Assembly: GCA_959604825.1 (NCBI GenBank)
Contig: CAUHCN010000002.1
Location: 62,001 to 126,000, forward strand
Origin: an uncultured Collinsella sp.
GTDB lineage: Bacteria > Actinomycetota > Coriobacteriia > Coriobacteriales > Coriobacteriaceae
Direction of reading: 5' to 3'
Length of the DNA stretch: 64,000 nucleotides
Shown here: piece by piece, positions 8,201 through 16,542 of the stretch
How positions within the stretch are numbered: the stretch's first letter is position 1
How the letters are laid out: each line of letters opens with the position of its first letter
Notes under the pieces: generated by a model
Database searches by the model: none
Told to the model about the DNA's origin: nothing
The model's input: only the letters and a program-made list of their open reading frames with translations
Position numbers and translations under genes: made by a program

Positions 8201-8316
8201 TATCCCTTGACCATTAAAGGGGTACGAGATACCCACATGGAATTACATAGCTGCCAAAGAGCAGCCCTTCCTGTGGGTGTCTGGTCCGCTTTAAGCGGTC
8301 GGGCATCTATTTTTTT
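8201..8316 (+). promoter_or_regulatory. pyr operon leader: candidate PyrR-responsive attenuator
   Basis: From 7965 to 8355 there is no gene; this leader lies in its second half. A hairpin around CCGCTTTAAGCGG (8286-8298) is followed by seven T (8310-8316), a terminator-like end. GACC-A-TTAAAG (8209-8219) can pair with CTTTAA-GC-GGTC (8289-8300) as a competing antiterminator. A third stem (8228-8237 with 8272-8281) encloses GCTGC-CAAAGA-GCAGC, whose hexaloop resembles PyrR-binding loops. With pyrR as first gene this fits UMP-dependent attenuation. The exact fold is inferred. A weak -10, TACACT, lies at 8196-8201. I see nothing definite in 7965-8195. Confidence 0.6.
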
Positions 8317-8355
8317 GACTGTGTCAGCAGTCAAGACATGTGAGGAAGGAGATCG

Positions 8356-8940
8356 ATGGGCACGACTTCCCCCAAGGCGGTCATCATGGACGAGACCGCC
8401 GTCAATCGAGCGATGACCCGCATCGCGCACGAGATTCTCGAGCGCAACGAGGGCTGTGAAGACCTCGCTCTGGTCGGCATCGTCACGCGCGGCGACCTTC
8501 TGGCAAAGAAGCTCGCCGAGGAGATCAAGGAGATCGAGGGCGTCGACGTTCCGCTCGGCAGCCTGGACATCAGCTTCTACCGCGATGACTATGCGACCAA
8601 TTTCGCTCCCGCGATCCACGCTACCAACATTCCCTTCAGCGTCGACGGCAAGCGCGTCGTGCTGGTGGACGACATCCTGTATACGGGCCGTACTATCCGC
8701 GCCGCTCTGGATGCCGTCATGGACTTGGGCCGTCCGAGCCGCATCGAGCTGGCAGTTCTCGTTGACCGCGGTCACCGTGAGCTCCCCATCTCGCCGGACT
8801 TTGTCGGCAAGAACGTTCCCTCGTCGCATGAGGAGAACGTGCACCTATATATGAAGGAAGTCGACGGCCACACCGCCGTCGAGATTAACGACGTCGCGCC
8901 GGGTTCCCACGTGGGCTCCGCGCCGCTGGGAGGTGAGTAG
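8356..8940 (+). CDS. pyrR: Bifunctional pyr operon regulator / uracil phosphoribosyltransferase
   Basis: PyrR binds pyr leader RNA when UMP or UTP is plentiful and promotes termination. It usually keeps some uracil phosphoribosyltransferase activity. The type I PRTase PRPP loop VVLVDDILYTGRTIRAALDA is present at about residues 100-119, and the early ALVGIVTRGDLLAKKL matches the family. Its 194 residues are slightly longer than usual (about 180), through a C-terminal tail. GAAGGAG precedes the ATG. It is the first gene of the pyr operon, directly behind the candidate attenuator, which supports autoregulation. Confidence 0.95.
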   Translation: MGTTSPKAVIMDETAVNRAMTRIAHEILERNEGCEDLALVGIVTRGDLLAKKLAEEIKEIEGVDVPLGSLDISFYRDDYATNFAPAIHATNIPFSVDGKRVVLVDDILYTGRTIRAALDAVMDLGRPSRIELAVLVDRGHRELPISPDFVGKNVPSSHEENVHLYMKEVDGHTAVEINDVAPGSHVGSAPLGGE

Positions 8941-8944
8941 TACC

Positions 8945-9889
8945 GTGGCGTTCAACCATAAGCACCTGATCGACATTACCGAGTACTCCGAAGAGGACAT
9001 CAAGCTCATCCTCGAGACCGCCAAGGCGTTCTCTGAGGTCAACGAGCGTGCGATCAAGAAGGTCCCCACGCTCAAGGGCAAGACCATCGTCAACATGTTC
9101 AACGAGCCCTCGACGCGCACCCGCAGCTCCTTCGAGCTCGCCGAGAAGCGCCTTTCGGCCGACAGCCTCAACTTTGGCGGCTCCTCGACCTCCACGGTCA
9201 AGGGCGAGAGCCTCGTCGACACCGTCGAGACCCTCAACGCCTACAAGATTGATTGCATCGTCGTTCGCGATAAGCACGCCGGTGCTCCCTACATCGTCAC
9301 GCAGAACTCGCCCGCGAGCGTCATCTGCGCCGGCGACGGCAAGCACAACCACCCCACGCAGGCCCTGCTCGACCTGTACACCATCTGGGAGCACAAGGGT
9401 GACTTCCACGGTCTGAAGGTCGCCGTCGTCGGCGATATCGCGCACTCCCGCGTGTGCGGCTCGCTGATCCCCGCCCTTAAGATCATGGGCTGCGAGACCT
9501 ACGCTGTCGCCCCCGGCACGCTGCTGCCGCCGGCGCCCGAGGTTCTGGGTTGCGACCACGTGACGAGCGACCTCGATTCCGTCCTGCCCGAGCTGGACGT
9601 CGTCTACATGTTGCGCGTGCAGCAGGAGCGCCTCGAGGGCGCACCGTTCCCCACGATTCGTGAGTACCACAAGCTCTTCGGTCTGACCAAGGACCGCGAG
9701 AAGCTCATGAAGCCCGATGCGATTATCTGCCACCCGGGCCCCATCAACCGCGGCGTTGAGTTCGACTCCTATATGGCCGACCACCCGCAACGCTCCGTCA
9801 TCCTGGAGCAGGTCTACGCCGGTATCTGCGTGCGTATGGCTATCCTGTATCTGCTGCTTGGAGGTGCCGATAATGGCCTTGCTTCTTAA
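8945..9889 (+). CDS. pyrB: Aspartate carbamoyltransferase catalytic subunit
   Basis: Catalyses the first committed pyrimidine step, carbamoyl phosphate plus aspartate to carbamoyl aspartate. Carbamoyl-phosphate-binding STRTRSSFE, HPTQALLDLYT and HPGPINRGVE are all present. The chosen GTG (8945) has GGGAGG 11 bases upstream, just past the pyrR stop. A GTG at 8933 would sit on top of that site. The 314-residue length is typical. No pyrI regulatory subunit is visible, so control is probably through PyrR, as in Gram-positives. The 3' end overlaps pyrC by 17 bases. Confidence 0.96.
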   Translation: MAFNHKHLIDITEYSEEDIKLILETAKAFSEVNERAIKKVPTLKGKTIVNMFNEPSTRTRSSFELAEKRLSADSLNFGGSSTSTVKGESLVDTVETLNAYKIDCIVVRDKHAGAPYIVTQNSPASVICAGDGKHNHPTQALLDLYTIWEHKGDFHGLKVAVVGDIAHSRVCGSLIPALKIMGCETYAVAPGTLLPPAPEVLGCDHVTSDLDSVLPELDVVYMLRVQQERLEGAPFPTIREYHKLFGLTKDREKLMKPDAIICHPGPINRGVEFDSYMADHPQRSVILEQVYAGICVRMAILYLLLGGADNGLAS

Positions 9890-11162
9890 GAATGCCCACG
9901 TCGTCGATCCGTCCGTCGAGCTTGACGGTGTCGTCGACGTCCTGATCGACGGTGACAAGATCGCCGAGGTCGGCGAGAACCTCGCCGCCGAGGGAGCCGA
10001 GGTCCGCGACCTTTCCGGCAAGTATCTCGTCCCCGGCCTGGTGGATATGCACGTGCATCTGCGCGAGCCTGGCTACGAGGTCAAAGAGGACATCGAGAGC
10101 GGCACCCGCGCTGCTGCCAAGGGCGGCTTCACCGGCGTGTGCGCCATGCCCAACACCGATCCCGTCACCGATAACGGCACCGTCGTGGAGTTCGTCAAGT
10201 CCCGCGCTGCCGAGGTCGGCCACTGCCGCGTCTATCCGTCGGGCGCCATGACCCGCGGTCTTAAGGGCGAGGCCATGTCCGAGATGGGCGATATGGTCGC
10301 CCACGGCGCCGTCGCCTTCACCGACGATGGTCGCGGCGTGCAGGGCGCGGGCATGCTCCGTCGCTGCATGGACTACGGCAAGATGTTCGGCAAGGTCTTT
10401 ATGAGCCACTGCCAGGACGAGGATCTGGTCGGCCACGGCCAGATCAACGAGGGCAAGGTCTCGACCCGTCTGGCCCTCGAGGGTTGGCCGGCCGCCGGCG
10501 AGGAGCTTCAGATTGCCCGCGACATCGAGATTGCCAAGCTGACCGGTGCCAAGCTGCACATCCAGCACATCTCCACCGCTCATGGCCTGGAGCTCGTGCG
10601 TGCCGGTAAGGCTGCCGGTGTCCAGGTGACCTGCGAGGCCACCCCGCACCACATGTTCCTGACCGAGAACGACCTGGACGAGACCTACAACACCTCGCTC
10701 AAGGTCAATCCGCCGCTGCGCACTGACGAGGATGCCGAGGCCATCCGTCAGGGTGTCATCGACGGTACCGTCGACGCTATCGTTACCGACCACGCTCCCC
10801 ACACCCCGTGGGAGAAGGCCCGCGAGTTCGAGCTCGCGCCCTTTGGAATGATTGGCCTCGAGACTTCGCTGTCGCTCGTGCTCACTGAGCTGGTCAACAC
10901 GGGCAAGATGAGCGTGAGCCGCATGGTCGAGCTCATGGCCATCAAGCCGCGTGAGATTCTGGGCCTCGATCAGGTTCAGGTCAAGGCGGGCTCTGTCGCC
11001 GACCTGACCGTGTTCGACCCCTCCGCAACCTGGACGGTTGGCGAGGACGGTTACGAGTCGCGCGCCGAGAACTCCGGTTTTGCCGGCCGCACGCTCACCG
11101 GTCGTGCCACCGATGTATTTGTCGGCGGTAAACAGACGCTTGCCGACGGCTGCATCTGCTAG
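9873..11162 (+). CDS. pyrC: Dihydroorotase (type I)
   Basis: Cyclises carbamoyl aspartate to dihydroorotate. A 429-residue amidohydrolase with the metal-binding DMHVHLREPG, the PNTDPVTDNG block, HCQDEDL, EATPHH and the catalytic aspartate of DHAPHT. The length and the DMHVHLREPG form match type I enzymes of Gram-positives rather than the shorter E. coli type. The start at 9873 follows a GGAGG and lies inside the end of pyrB, so the two are translationally coupled. Confidence 0.95.
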   Translation: MALLLKNAHVVDPSVELDGVVDVLIDGDKIAEVGENLAAEGAEVRDLSGKYLVPGLVDMHVHLREPGYEVKEDIESGTRAAAKGGFTGVCAMPNTDPVTDNGTVVEFVKSRAAEVGHCRVYPSGAMTRGLKGEAMSEMGDMVAHGAVAFTDDGRGVQGAGMLRRCMDYGKMFGKVFMSHCQDEDLVGHGQINEGKVSTRLALEGWPAAGEELQIARDIEIAKLTGAKLHIQHISTAHGLELVRAGKAAGVQVTCEATPHHMFLTENDLDETYNTSLKVNPPLRTDEDAEAIRQGVIDGTVDAIVTDHAPHTPWEKAREFELAPFGMIGLETSLSLVLTELVNTGKMSVSRMVELMAIKPREILGLDQVQVKAGSVADLTVFDPSATWTVGEDGYESRAENSGFAGRTLTGRATDVFVGGKQTLADGCIC

Positions 11163-11182
11163 CATAGCCTTATCGCTTTTGT

Positions 11183-11215
11183 GCGCGGCGCCCTTGCGGT
11201 GCCGCGCTTTCTGTT
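11183..11215 (+). terminator. Possible internal terminator or processing hairpin between pyrC and pyrK
   Basis: A 9-bp GC stem (11183-11191 with 11199-11207, one G-U pair) is followed by TTTCTGTTCGTTT. The interrupted T-run suggests partial termination, which could lower pyrK-pyrD-pyrF relative to pyrB-pyrC. Confidence 0.45.
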
Positions 11216-11254
11216 CGTTTAGACCATGCAACCGCATGGGGGATTGGAGCGTCT

Positions 11255-12046
11255 ATGCCCACACCTTCCACTGCACGCATGCACGACTTCGAGGTCGTCT
11301 CGAACCGGGAGATCGCCGACGGCATCTTCTCGCTCGTTATCTCGGCCCCCAAGCTTGCAAGTGCGCTCAAGCCCGGTCAGTTTGTGAACATCGCCGTCCC
11401 CGGCGATGCGTCTTCTCTGCTTCGTGTGCCCTTGAGTTTCTACCGCGCCGACGCCGAGGCCGGCACCGTCGAGCTGTGGTACGCCGTCGTGGGCGACGAT
11501 ACCCGCCGTTTGTCCCAGATGGGCCCTGGCTCCACCTCTAACCTGTTGGGCCCCGGTGGCCGTGGCTGGATGGTACCCGAGGGCACCAGGAAGGCACTGC
11601 TCGTCGCCGGTGGCATCGGCGTTCCGCCTGTGCTGTGTCTTGCCGGCATGCTTGCCGAGCAGGGTGTTGATGTGGACGTGTGCCTGGGCTTTGGCACCGC
11701 TTCCAAGGCTGTGGGTGTCGATGAGTTCCGTGCGCTGGGCGCCACGGTTAACGTGTGCACCGACGACGGTTCGCTCGGCACGCACGGTTTTTGCACCGAT
11801 CCGGCAGCCGAGCTGCTTGGAGAGGGCGGCTACGACTACGTCGCCAGCTGCGGCCCCGCCGTCATGATGAAGAAGGTCGCCGCCGCTGCCGCCGAGGCCG
11901 GTGTGTACTGCGAGGTGTCGCTCGAACGCATGATGAGCTGTGGCTTTGGCGCCTGCAACACCTGCAATGTCGAGACGGTCGACGGTATGAAGGGTGCTTG
12001 TATGTGCGGCCCCGTGTTCGATGCTTCCAAGGTGGTGGTCTTCTAG
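11255..12046 (+). CDS. pyrK: Dihydroorotate dehydrogenase B, electron-transfer subunit
   Basis: Passes electrons from PyrD flavin to NAD+ through FAD and a 2Fe-2S cluster. The flavoreductase part has the FAD-binding RVPLSFYR, and LLVAGGIGVPPVL at about residue 115 for the nucleotide. The C-terminal cluster cysteines are visible in MSCGFGACNTCNVE and CMCGP. Its 263 residues are usual. A GGAG site precedes the ATG. Together with the 1B-type PyrD next door it implies NAD-linked, oxygen-independent dihydroorotate oxidation, as expected of an anaerobe. Confidence 0.95.
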   Translation: MPTPSTARMHDFEVVSNREIADGIFSLVISAPKLASALKPGQFVNIAVPGDASSLLRVPLSFYRADAEAGTVELWYAVVGDDTRRLSQMGPGSTSNLLGPGGRGWMVPEGTRKALLVAGGIGVPPVLCLAGMLAEQGVDVDVCLGFGTASKAVGVDEFRALGATVNVCTDDGSLGTHGFCTDPAAELLGEGGYDYVASCGPAVMMKKVAAAAAEAGVYCEVSLERMMSCGFGACNTCNVETVDGMKGACMCGPVFDASKVVVF

Positions 12047-12969
12047 TGGGTACCGTGAACATGGCCGTCGATTTCGGCGGCGTCAAGATGCAGAACCCCA
12101 TTAACACCGCAGCCGGTACCTTTGGCTACGGTTGGCAGTTCCAGAACTTCTTTGATGTTTCCCAGCTGGGCGCCATCACCACCAAGGGTTGCGCTGCCGA
12201 GCCCTGGCCCGGCAATCCCGCGCCCCGCATGGCCGAGATTCCCGGCGGTATGATCAACTCCGTGGGTCTTCAGAACCCCGGCGTGGCCGCCTTTGCCCGC
12301 GAGTCCGGTCCGTGGCTCGAACAGCTGTCCAAGGACGGCTGCCAGGTCATCTGTCAGGTTGCCGGTCACTCCGTTGACGAGTTTGTCCGCGCACTCGAGA
12401 TGTATGTCGAGCTGTGCCCCTGGGCTGCCGGCTACGAGATCAACGTGAGCTGCCCTAATATCGCCGCCGGCGGTGCCGCCATGGGCTCCACGCCCGAGGG
12501 CGCCTCTTCCGTTATGGCTGCTTGCCGCAAGGTGACCGATAAGCCGCTGTTCGTGAAGATGGCGCCGGTCAACGTCGCCGAGATCGCCAAGGCCCTCGAG
12601 GCTGCCGGCGCCGACGGCCTTTCGGTCATCAACTCCATCCAGGGCATGGCCATCGACGTCCATACCCGCAAGTCCCGCGTGGCCAAGCCCAAGGGCGGCC
12701 TTTCGGGCCCGCTGTGCCACCACATCGCCGTGCGCATGGTCTGGGAGGTTGCCCAGGCCGTCGATATCCCCATCAACGGTGTCGGCGGTGTCATGACTGG
12801 CGAGGATGCGGCTGAGTTTATCCTGGCCGGCGCCACCTGCGTGTCGGTCGGCATGGCCAACTTCGTCGATCCGTGCGCTTCGCTTAAGATCGCGCATGAG
12901 CTCGAGGCCTGGGCCGAGTCCCAGGGCGTAAAGGACATCAACGAGCTGGTGGGTGCTTTCGAATGCTAG
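12046..12969 (+). CDS. pyrD: Dihydroorotate dehydrogenase, catalytic subunit (class 1B)
   Basis: FMN-dependent TIM-barrel enzyme that oxidises dihydroorotate to orotate. INVSCPN carries the catalytic cysteine of class 1 enzymes (class 2 uses serine). The N-terminal INTAAGTFGYG, GLQNPGV, and the FMN-binding GVGGVMTGEDAAEFILAGA complete the family pattern. The GTG at 12046 overlaps the pyrK stop by one base. GTG 12055 and ATG 12061 are in-frame alternatives. The length is about 307 residues with the first choice. Confidence 0.94.
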   Translation: MGTVNMAVDFGGVKMQNPINTAAGTFGYGWQFQNFFDVSQLGAITTKGCAAEPWPGNPAPRMAEIPGGMINSVGLQNPGVAAFARESGPWLEQLSKDGCQVICQVAGHSVDEFVRALEMYVELCPWAAGYEINVSCPNIAAGGAAMGSTPEGASSVMAACRKVTDKPLFVKMAPVNVAEIAKALEAAGADGLSVINSIQGMAIDVHTRKSRVAKPKGGLSGPLCHHIAVRMVWEVAQAVDIPINGVGGVMTGEDAAEFILAGATCVSVGMANFVDPCASLKIAHELEAWAESQGVKDINELVGAFEC

Positions 12970-13679
12970 AGAATGATGCCCGCGACCGTGTTATCGTCGC
13001 CCTCGACTGCGACCGTGAGCGCGCGCTCGAGCTCGCCCACGAGCTTTCGGGCCATGCCGCCTGGCTCAAGGTCGGCATGACGCTCTATTACGCTGAGGGT
13101 CCCCAGATCGTCAAGACCTTTAAGGACCTTGGCTTTAAGGTCTTCCTCGACCTTAAGTTCCATGACATTCCGCATCAGGTGCGCGGCGCTGCCCGCTCGG
13201 CCTCGCTTGCCGGTGCCGACCTGCTTTCGGTCCACGGCCTGGGCTCGGGCGCTATGCTCGCTGCCTGCCGCGAGGGTGCCGAGGAGGCGCGTGAGGACCG
13301 CGCCAAACTCGTCGCCATCACCGTGCTCACGAGCATGAATCAGGATGCCTTGAGCGAGATCGGCGTCGAGTCTCCCGTGGCCGAGGAGGCCGCCCGCTTG
13401 GCAAAGCTTGCTCAGGCCAATGGCATCGATGGCATCGTGTGCTCACCGATGGAGGCTCACGACATGCGTGAGCTGCTGGGTCCTGATGCCCTGATCGTGA
13501 CTCCGGGTGTGCGTCCGGTGGGTGCCGCCCTTGGTGACCAGTCCCGCGTGGCGACGCCTTCCCAGGCTATCGAGCGTGGCGCAAGCCACATTGTGGTGGG
13601 CCGTCCCATCACCGGTGCCGACGATCCGGTTGCCGCCTTTGACGCCATCGTCGCCGAGCTGGTCGAAAACGTTGCGTAA
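12963..13679 (+). CDS. pyrF: Orotidine 5'-phosphate decarboxylase
   Basis: Decarboxylates OMP to UMP, the last step of the pathway. The catalytic D-x-K-x-x-D signature is present as FLDLKFHDIPHQV. VIVALDCD opens the barrel and TPGVRPVGAALGDQSR binds phosphate. 238 residues, as expected for the short bacterial type. Its ATG lies 7 bases inside the end of pyrD. pyrE and carAB are not in this window and must lie elsewhere in the genome. Confidence 0.96.
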   Translation: MLENDARDRVIVALDCDRERALELAHELSGHAAWLKVGMTLYYAEGPQIVKTFKDLGFKVFLDLKFHDIPHQVRGAARSASLAGADLLSVHGLGSGAMLAACREGAEEAREDRAKLVAITVLTSMNQDALSEIGVESPVAEEAARLAKLAQANGIDGIVCSPMEAHDMRELLGPDALIVTPGVRPVGAALGDQSRVATPSQAIERGASHIVVGRPITGADDPVAAFDAIVAELVENVA

Positions 13680-13724
13680 AAGATTCCCCTAAGTCACCAC
13701 TTTTGGGTCTCATTAGCACAAAAT

Positions 13725-13782
13725 AGCCCCTGTGCCTGCGTAAACTTTCCCATCCTTTGTGTGGAATCGCAGGCCAGGGGCT
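13725..13782. repeat. Long hairpin downstream of pyrF
   Basis: Arms 13725-13740 (AGCCCCTGTGCCTGCG) and 13768-13782 are complementary apart from one bulged base, with a 27-base loop. No T-run follows, so it is not a standard terminator. It may be the end-structure of the pyr mRNA or a small structured RNA. The rest of 13680-13841 shows nothing clear. Confidence 0.5.
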
Positions 13783-13841
13783 TAACTTTGGGCGCAGTAT
13801 ATTGCACTTTTTGCGGGTATCGTCTAACCTATGGAGCCGCG

Positions 13842-13898
13842 ATTAGGCATTTTGTACGTTCTACGTGCTAAAATGCCAATTATTGAATCAGATATAAC
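13842..13898 (+). promoter_or_regulatory. mihF promoter region with a palindrome
   Basis: GGCATTTT (13846-13853) and AAAATGCC (13870-13877) form an inverted repeat just upstream of a TATAAC -10 box at 13893-13898. The repeat occupies the -35 region, a position that suits an operator. No -35 hexamer is evident. Confidence 0.45.
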
Positions 13899-13918
13899 CC
13901 AACTATTTGGAGGTACGA

Positions 13919-14227
13919 ATGGCACTCCCTCAGCTTACCGACGAGCAGCGCAAGCAGGCTCTTGAGAAGGCTGCTGCCGCACGTCACGCCCGCGCTGAGC
14001 TTCGCGAGCAGATCAAGAAGGGCGAGAAGTCCCTCGAGTCCGTGCTCAACTCCGATGACCCCATCGCTTCCCGCATGAAGGTTTCCACCCTCATCGAGTC
14101 TCTCCCCGGTTATGGCAAGGCCAAGGCCGCCAAGATCATGGAGGAGCTCGGTATCTCCGCTACTCGTCGCGTCCAGGGCCTCGGTGTCCGTCAGCGCGAG
14201 CAGCTCCTCGAGCAGCTGACCAAATAA
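13919..14227 (+). CDS. mihF: Integration host factor, actinobacterial type
   Basis: A 102-residue nucleoid protein, MALPQLTDEQRKQALEKA. Its basic N-terminal helix is followed by a helix-two-turn-helix module with LIESLPGYGKAKAAKIMEELGI and RRVQGLG. This is the mIHF family, unrelated in fold to E. coli IHF and restricted to Actinobacteria. Known members bind and bend DNA with low sequence preference. The order mihF-gmk-rpoZ is the standard actinobacterial one. A perfect GGAGG precedes the ATG at 13919; an upstream in-frame ATG (13907) lacks one. Confidence 0.95.
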   Translation: MALPQLTDEQRKQALEKAAAARHARAELREQIKKGEKSLESVLNSDDPIASRMKVSTLIESLPGYGKAKAAKIMEELGISATRRVQGLGVRQREQLLEQLTK

Positions 14228-14797
14228 GTGAGCGCTCAGGATTCCAAGCTCTTTGTGATTTCTGGACCGTCAGGCGCAGGCAAGGGTACGCTCGTCACTC
14301 GTGTGCGCGAGCGCCGCTCGAACCTGGGTCTGACGGTTTCGGCTACCACGCGAGCACCACGCAAAGGTGAGGTCGACGGTGTCAACTACTTTTTTCTGAC
14401 GCGCGAGGAGTTCGACCGCCGCGTGGCAAACGGTGAGTTTGTTGAGTGGGCCGAGGTCCACGGTAACTGCTACGGCACGTTGGTGAGCGAGGTCGCATCC
14501 AAGCTCGCCTCGGGCTCGTCTCTGATTTTGGAGATCGATGTCCAGGGCGCCCTGCAGGTGAAGGAGCGTTTCCCCGAGGCCGTGCTGATCTTTATCAAGC
14601 CGCCTTCGCTTGAGGTGCTCCGCGAGCGTCTAGTCGGTCGCGGTACCGAGACGCCCGAGACGATTGAGCTGCGTATGGCAAACGCCGCCGATGAGCTTGC
14701 CCTTGCCGACCGCTACGACGACGTCGTGGTGAATGACGATCTCGACCGCGCGACCGATGAGCTCGTTCGCGTTCTCGATATGCATGAAAGGATCTGA
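14228..14797 (+). CDS. gmk: Guanylate kinase
   Basis: Phosphorylates GMP to GDP with ATP. The P-loop GPSGAGKGTL (about residues 13-22) and the GMP-binding SATTRAPRKGEVDGVNYFF are present, along with the LILEIDVQGALQV core. 189 residues. It starts with GTG immediately after the mihF stop, without a clear SD, so coupling to mihF is likely. rpoZ follows after 5 bases. Confidence 0.96.
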   Translation: MSAQDSKLFVISGPSGAGKGTLVTRVRERRSNLGLTVSATTRAPRKGEVDGVNYFFLTREEFDRRVANGEFVEWAEVHGNCYGTLVSEVASKLASGSSLILEIDVQGALQVKERFPEAVLIFIKPPSLEVLRERLVGRGTETPETIELRMANAADELALADRYDDVVVNDDLDRATDELVRVLDMHERI

Positions 14798-14802
14798 GGT
14801 CC

Positions 14803-15084
14803 GTGTCCGTTGTAAAGCCTTGCATTGACGATCTTCTGGAGAAGACCGATCACAACCGCTTCCTGCTCGCTTCGCTTGCCTCCAAGCGCGCCTGCGACAT
14901 CAATAGCATGCTGCGTGGCCAGCACAACCGCGTGCTTGCCGTCCAGGATGTTGATGACATCACCATCGGGCTTTCCGGTGCCGATACCATCTCGATGGCT
15001 ATGGACGAGATTGTCGACGGCGACATCTCTTACGACGAGGCCCGTTACGAGAAGGCGCTCGGCCACAAGGTTGCTGAAGCCTAA
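14803..15084 (+). CDS. rpoZ: RNA polymerase omega subunit
   Basis: A 93-residue protein. It has the omega core KPCIDDLLEKTDHNRFLL-ASLASKRACDIN and the following ALGHKVAEA end. Omega stabilises beta-prime during polymerase assembly and contributes to the ppGpp site in some bacteria. GTG start with GAGGT just upstream. It sits between gmk and thiI with almost no spacing. Confidence 0.93.
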   Translation: MSVVKPCIDDLLEKTDHNRFLLASLASKRACDINSMLRGQHNRVLAVQDVDDITIGLSGADTISMAMDEIVDGDISYDEARYEKALGHKVAEA

Positions 15085-16329
15085 ATGGCGGCTCGCGTCT
15101 GCCTAGTCCACTATCACGAGGTTGGGCTGAAGGGCAAGAACCGCGCACATTTTGAGCATATCCTCATGGATAACATCAAGGCGGCCTTGGCCGCCTTTTC
15201 CGTGAACGCCGTGTCTCGAATTTCCGGTTATATCCTCGTGACCTTTAACGAGCATCAGGCCGACGAGGCGGCGCGTGTCATCCGCACCGTCCCCGGCGTT
15301 GCCCGTGTGTCTTTGGCGTATCACACCAACCGCGACCCGCAGGAGTACTGCGCCGCCGCTGTGAAGGCGCTGCGCGAGTTTGGTTCCTTCGATTCGTTTA
15401 AGGTGCACGCCAAGCGCTCCAATACTGACTATGAGCTCACCTCGATCGATATCAATCGACAGGTTGGCGAGGTGCTGTGTGAGGCGTTTCCCGATAAAAA
15501 GGTCCAGATGCACGACCCCGACGCGATGGTGCACGTTCTGGTGGTTCAGGGTAGTGTCTACGTGTATGCGCGCTCCCAGCGCGGCGTTGGCGGCCTTCCG
15601 GTGGGTTCTGCCGGCAAGGTCGTGACGCTGCTGTCGTCGGGTATCGATTCTCCGGTGGCGACCTGGATGCTCGCGCGTCGCGGCGCGGTGTGCGTGCCGG
15701 TGCATTTCTCCGGTCGTCCGCAGACGCCCGACACGAGTGAATACCTGGTGCAGGACATCATCCGTGCGCTTGAGCCGGGTGTCCAGATCGGCCGCCTGTA
15801 CGTGGTGCCGTTTGGCGACTGCCAGCGTGAGATTTCGGTCACCTGTCCCAGCAACCTGCGCGTTATCATGTATCGCCGCATTATGTATTCGGTTGCTGAG
15901 CGCATTGCACACATCGAGGGTGCCAGGGCCATCGTTACGGGCGAATCGCTTGGGCAGGTTGCCTCCCAAACGCTTGAGAACATCATGGCCGTCAACGAAG
16001 CCGTGAAGATTCCCGTGTTCCGTCCTCTCATCGGTTCGGACAAGCAGGAGATCATCGTGCGCGCCGAGGAGATCGGTACCTTCGATATCTCGACTGAGGC
16101 CGCTCCCGACTGCTGTACGCTGTTTATGCCGCGTCGTCCCGAGACGCACGCTAAACTCGATGCCGTGCATGAGGCCTGGGAACTGTTTGATCATGAGGAG
16201 ATGATTGAGCGCCTGCTCAAGCAGACAGAGTACATCGACTTCGAGAGCAACACATATAAGGCCCCTAAGACCTTAAAACGCAAACATTCGGAGCTTGCTC
16301 CGCGTGAGATTTACCAAGATTACGAGTAA
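15085..16329 (+). CDS. thiI: tRNA 4-thiouridine synthase ThiI
   Basis: Adenylates and thiolates U8 of tRNA and can supply sulfur for thiamin. It has an N-terminal ferredoxin-like and THUMP region (about 1-165) and a PP-loop ATPase with SSGIDSPVATWML. The conserved cysteine lies in APDCCTLFMPRRP. The C-terminal rhodanese domain of E. coli ThiI is absent, as in most Gram-positive forms, so sulfur transfer must use a partner cysteine desulfurase. 414 residues. The ATG directly follows the rpoZ stop. A strong terminator follows. Confidence 0.95.
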   Translation: MAARVCLVHYHEVGLKGKNRAHFEHILMDNIKAALAAFSVNAVSRISGYILVTFNEHQADEAARVIRTVPGVARVSLAYHTNRDPQEYCAAAVKALREFGSFDSFKVHAKRSNTDYELTSIDINRQVGEVLCEAFPDKKVQMHDPDAMVHVLVVQGSVYVYARSQRGVGGLPVGSAGKVVTLLSSGIDSPVATWMLARRGAVCVPVHFSGRPQTPDTSEYLVQDIIRALEPGVQIGRLYVVPFGDCQREISVTCPSNLRVIMYRRIMYSVAERIAHIEGARAIVTGESLGQVASQTLENIMAVNEAVKIPVFRPLIGSDKQEIIVRAEEIGTFDISTEAAPDCCTLFMPRRPETHAKLDAVHEAWELFDHEEMIERLLKQTEYIDFESNTYKAPKTLKRKHSELAPREIYQDYE

Positions 16330-16340
16330 ATTTGTGCATA

Positions 16341-16372
16341 GACCGACGATGCGCCTGCATCGTCGGTCTTTT
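16341..16372 (+). terminator. Rho-independent terminator after thiI
   Basis: A perfect 12-bp stem (16341-16352 with 16357-16368), a 4-base loop and TTTT. It ends the mihF-gmk-rpoZ-thiI unit. Confidence 0.88.
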
Positions 16373-16435
16373 GCCATCTGGGCATTTTGCGGCTAAGTGT
16401 TCATTTGCTGACGTGTGCCTGAATAAATGGACAGA

Positions 16436-16487
16436 TTTGTGCAAGGTTTTGGTCAGCTTTTGGTTTGACCGCAAAAACCGGTTTTGG
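16436..16487 (+). promoter_or_regulatory. TTTTGG repeats and palindrome upstream of comEA
   Basis: TTTTGGTC and TTTTGGTT have their GG pairs at 16451 and 16462, exactly 11 bases apart. A weaker ATTTGTG copy lies one spacing upstream (G at 16439). AAAACCGGTTTT (16474-16485) is a 12-bp palindrome whose right half starts a further TTTTGG. The array resembles the one upstream of recA (44853-44912). No good -10 box is visible here. Confidence 0.5.
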
Positions 16488-16542
16488 GGCGTGGCTGTTG
16501 CGGAGCTCCTTTCCTGACACGATGGTGTTGGGAGGTTTTGCT

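Noticed and set aside
8237..8298. Short ORF starting MELHSCQRAA in the pyr leader, possible leader peptide
   Set aside because: No SD, continues into pyrR in another frame, and the leader is better explained as RNA structure.
12046..12061. ATG 12061 as pyrD start
   Set aside because: It would leave a gap between tightly packed genes; GTG 12046 keeps the stop-start overlap used by the operon and a better spaced AAGGTGG. It is kept as an alternative.
15085..16329. ThiI truncated (rhodanese domain missing)
   Set aside because: The short form is normal outside Gammaproteobacteria, so it is not a broken gene.
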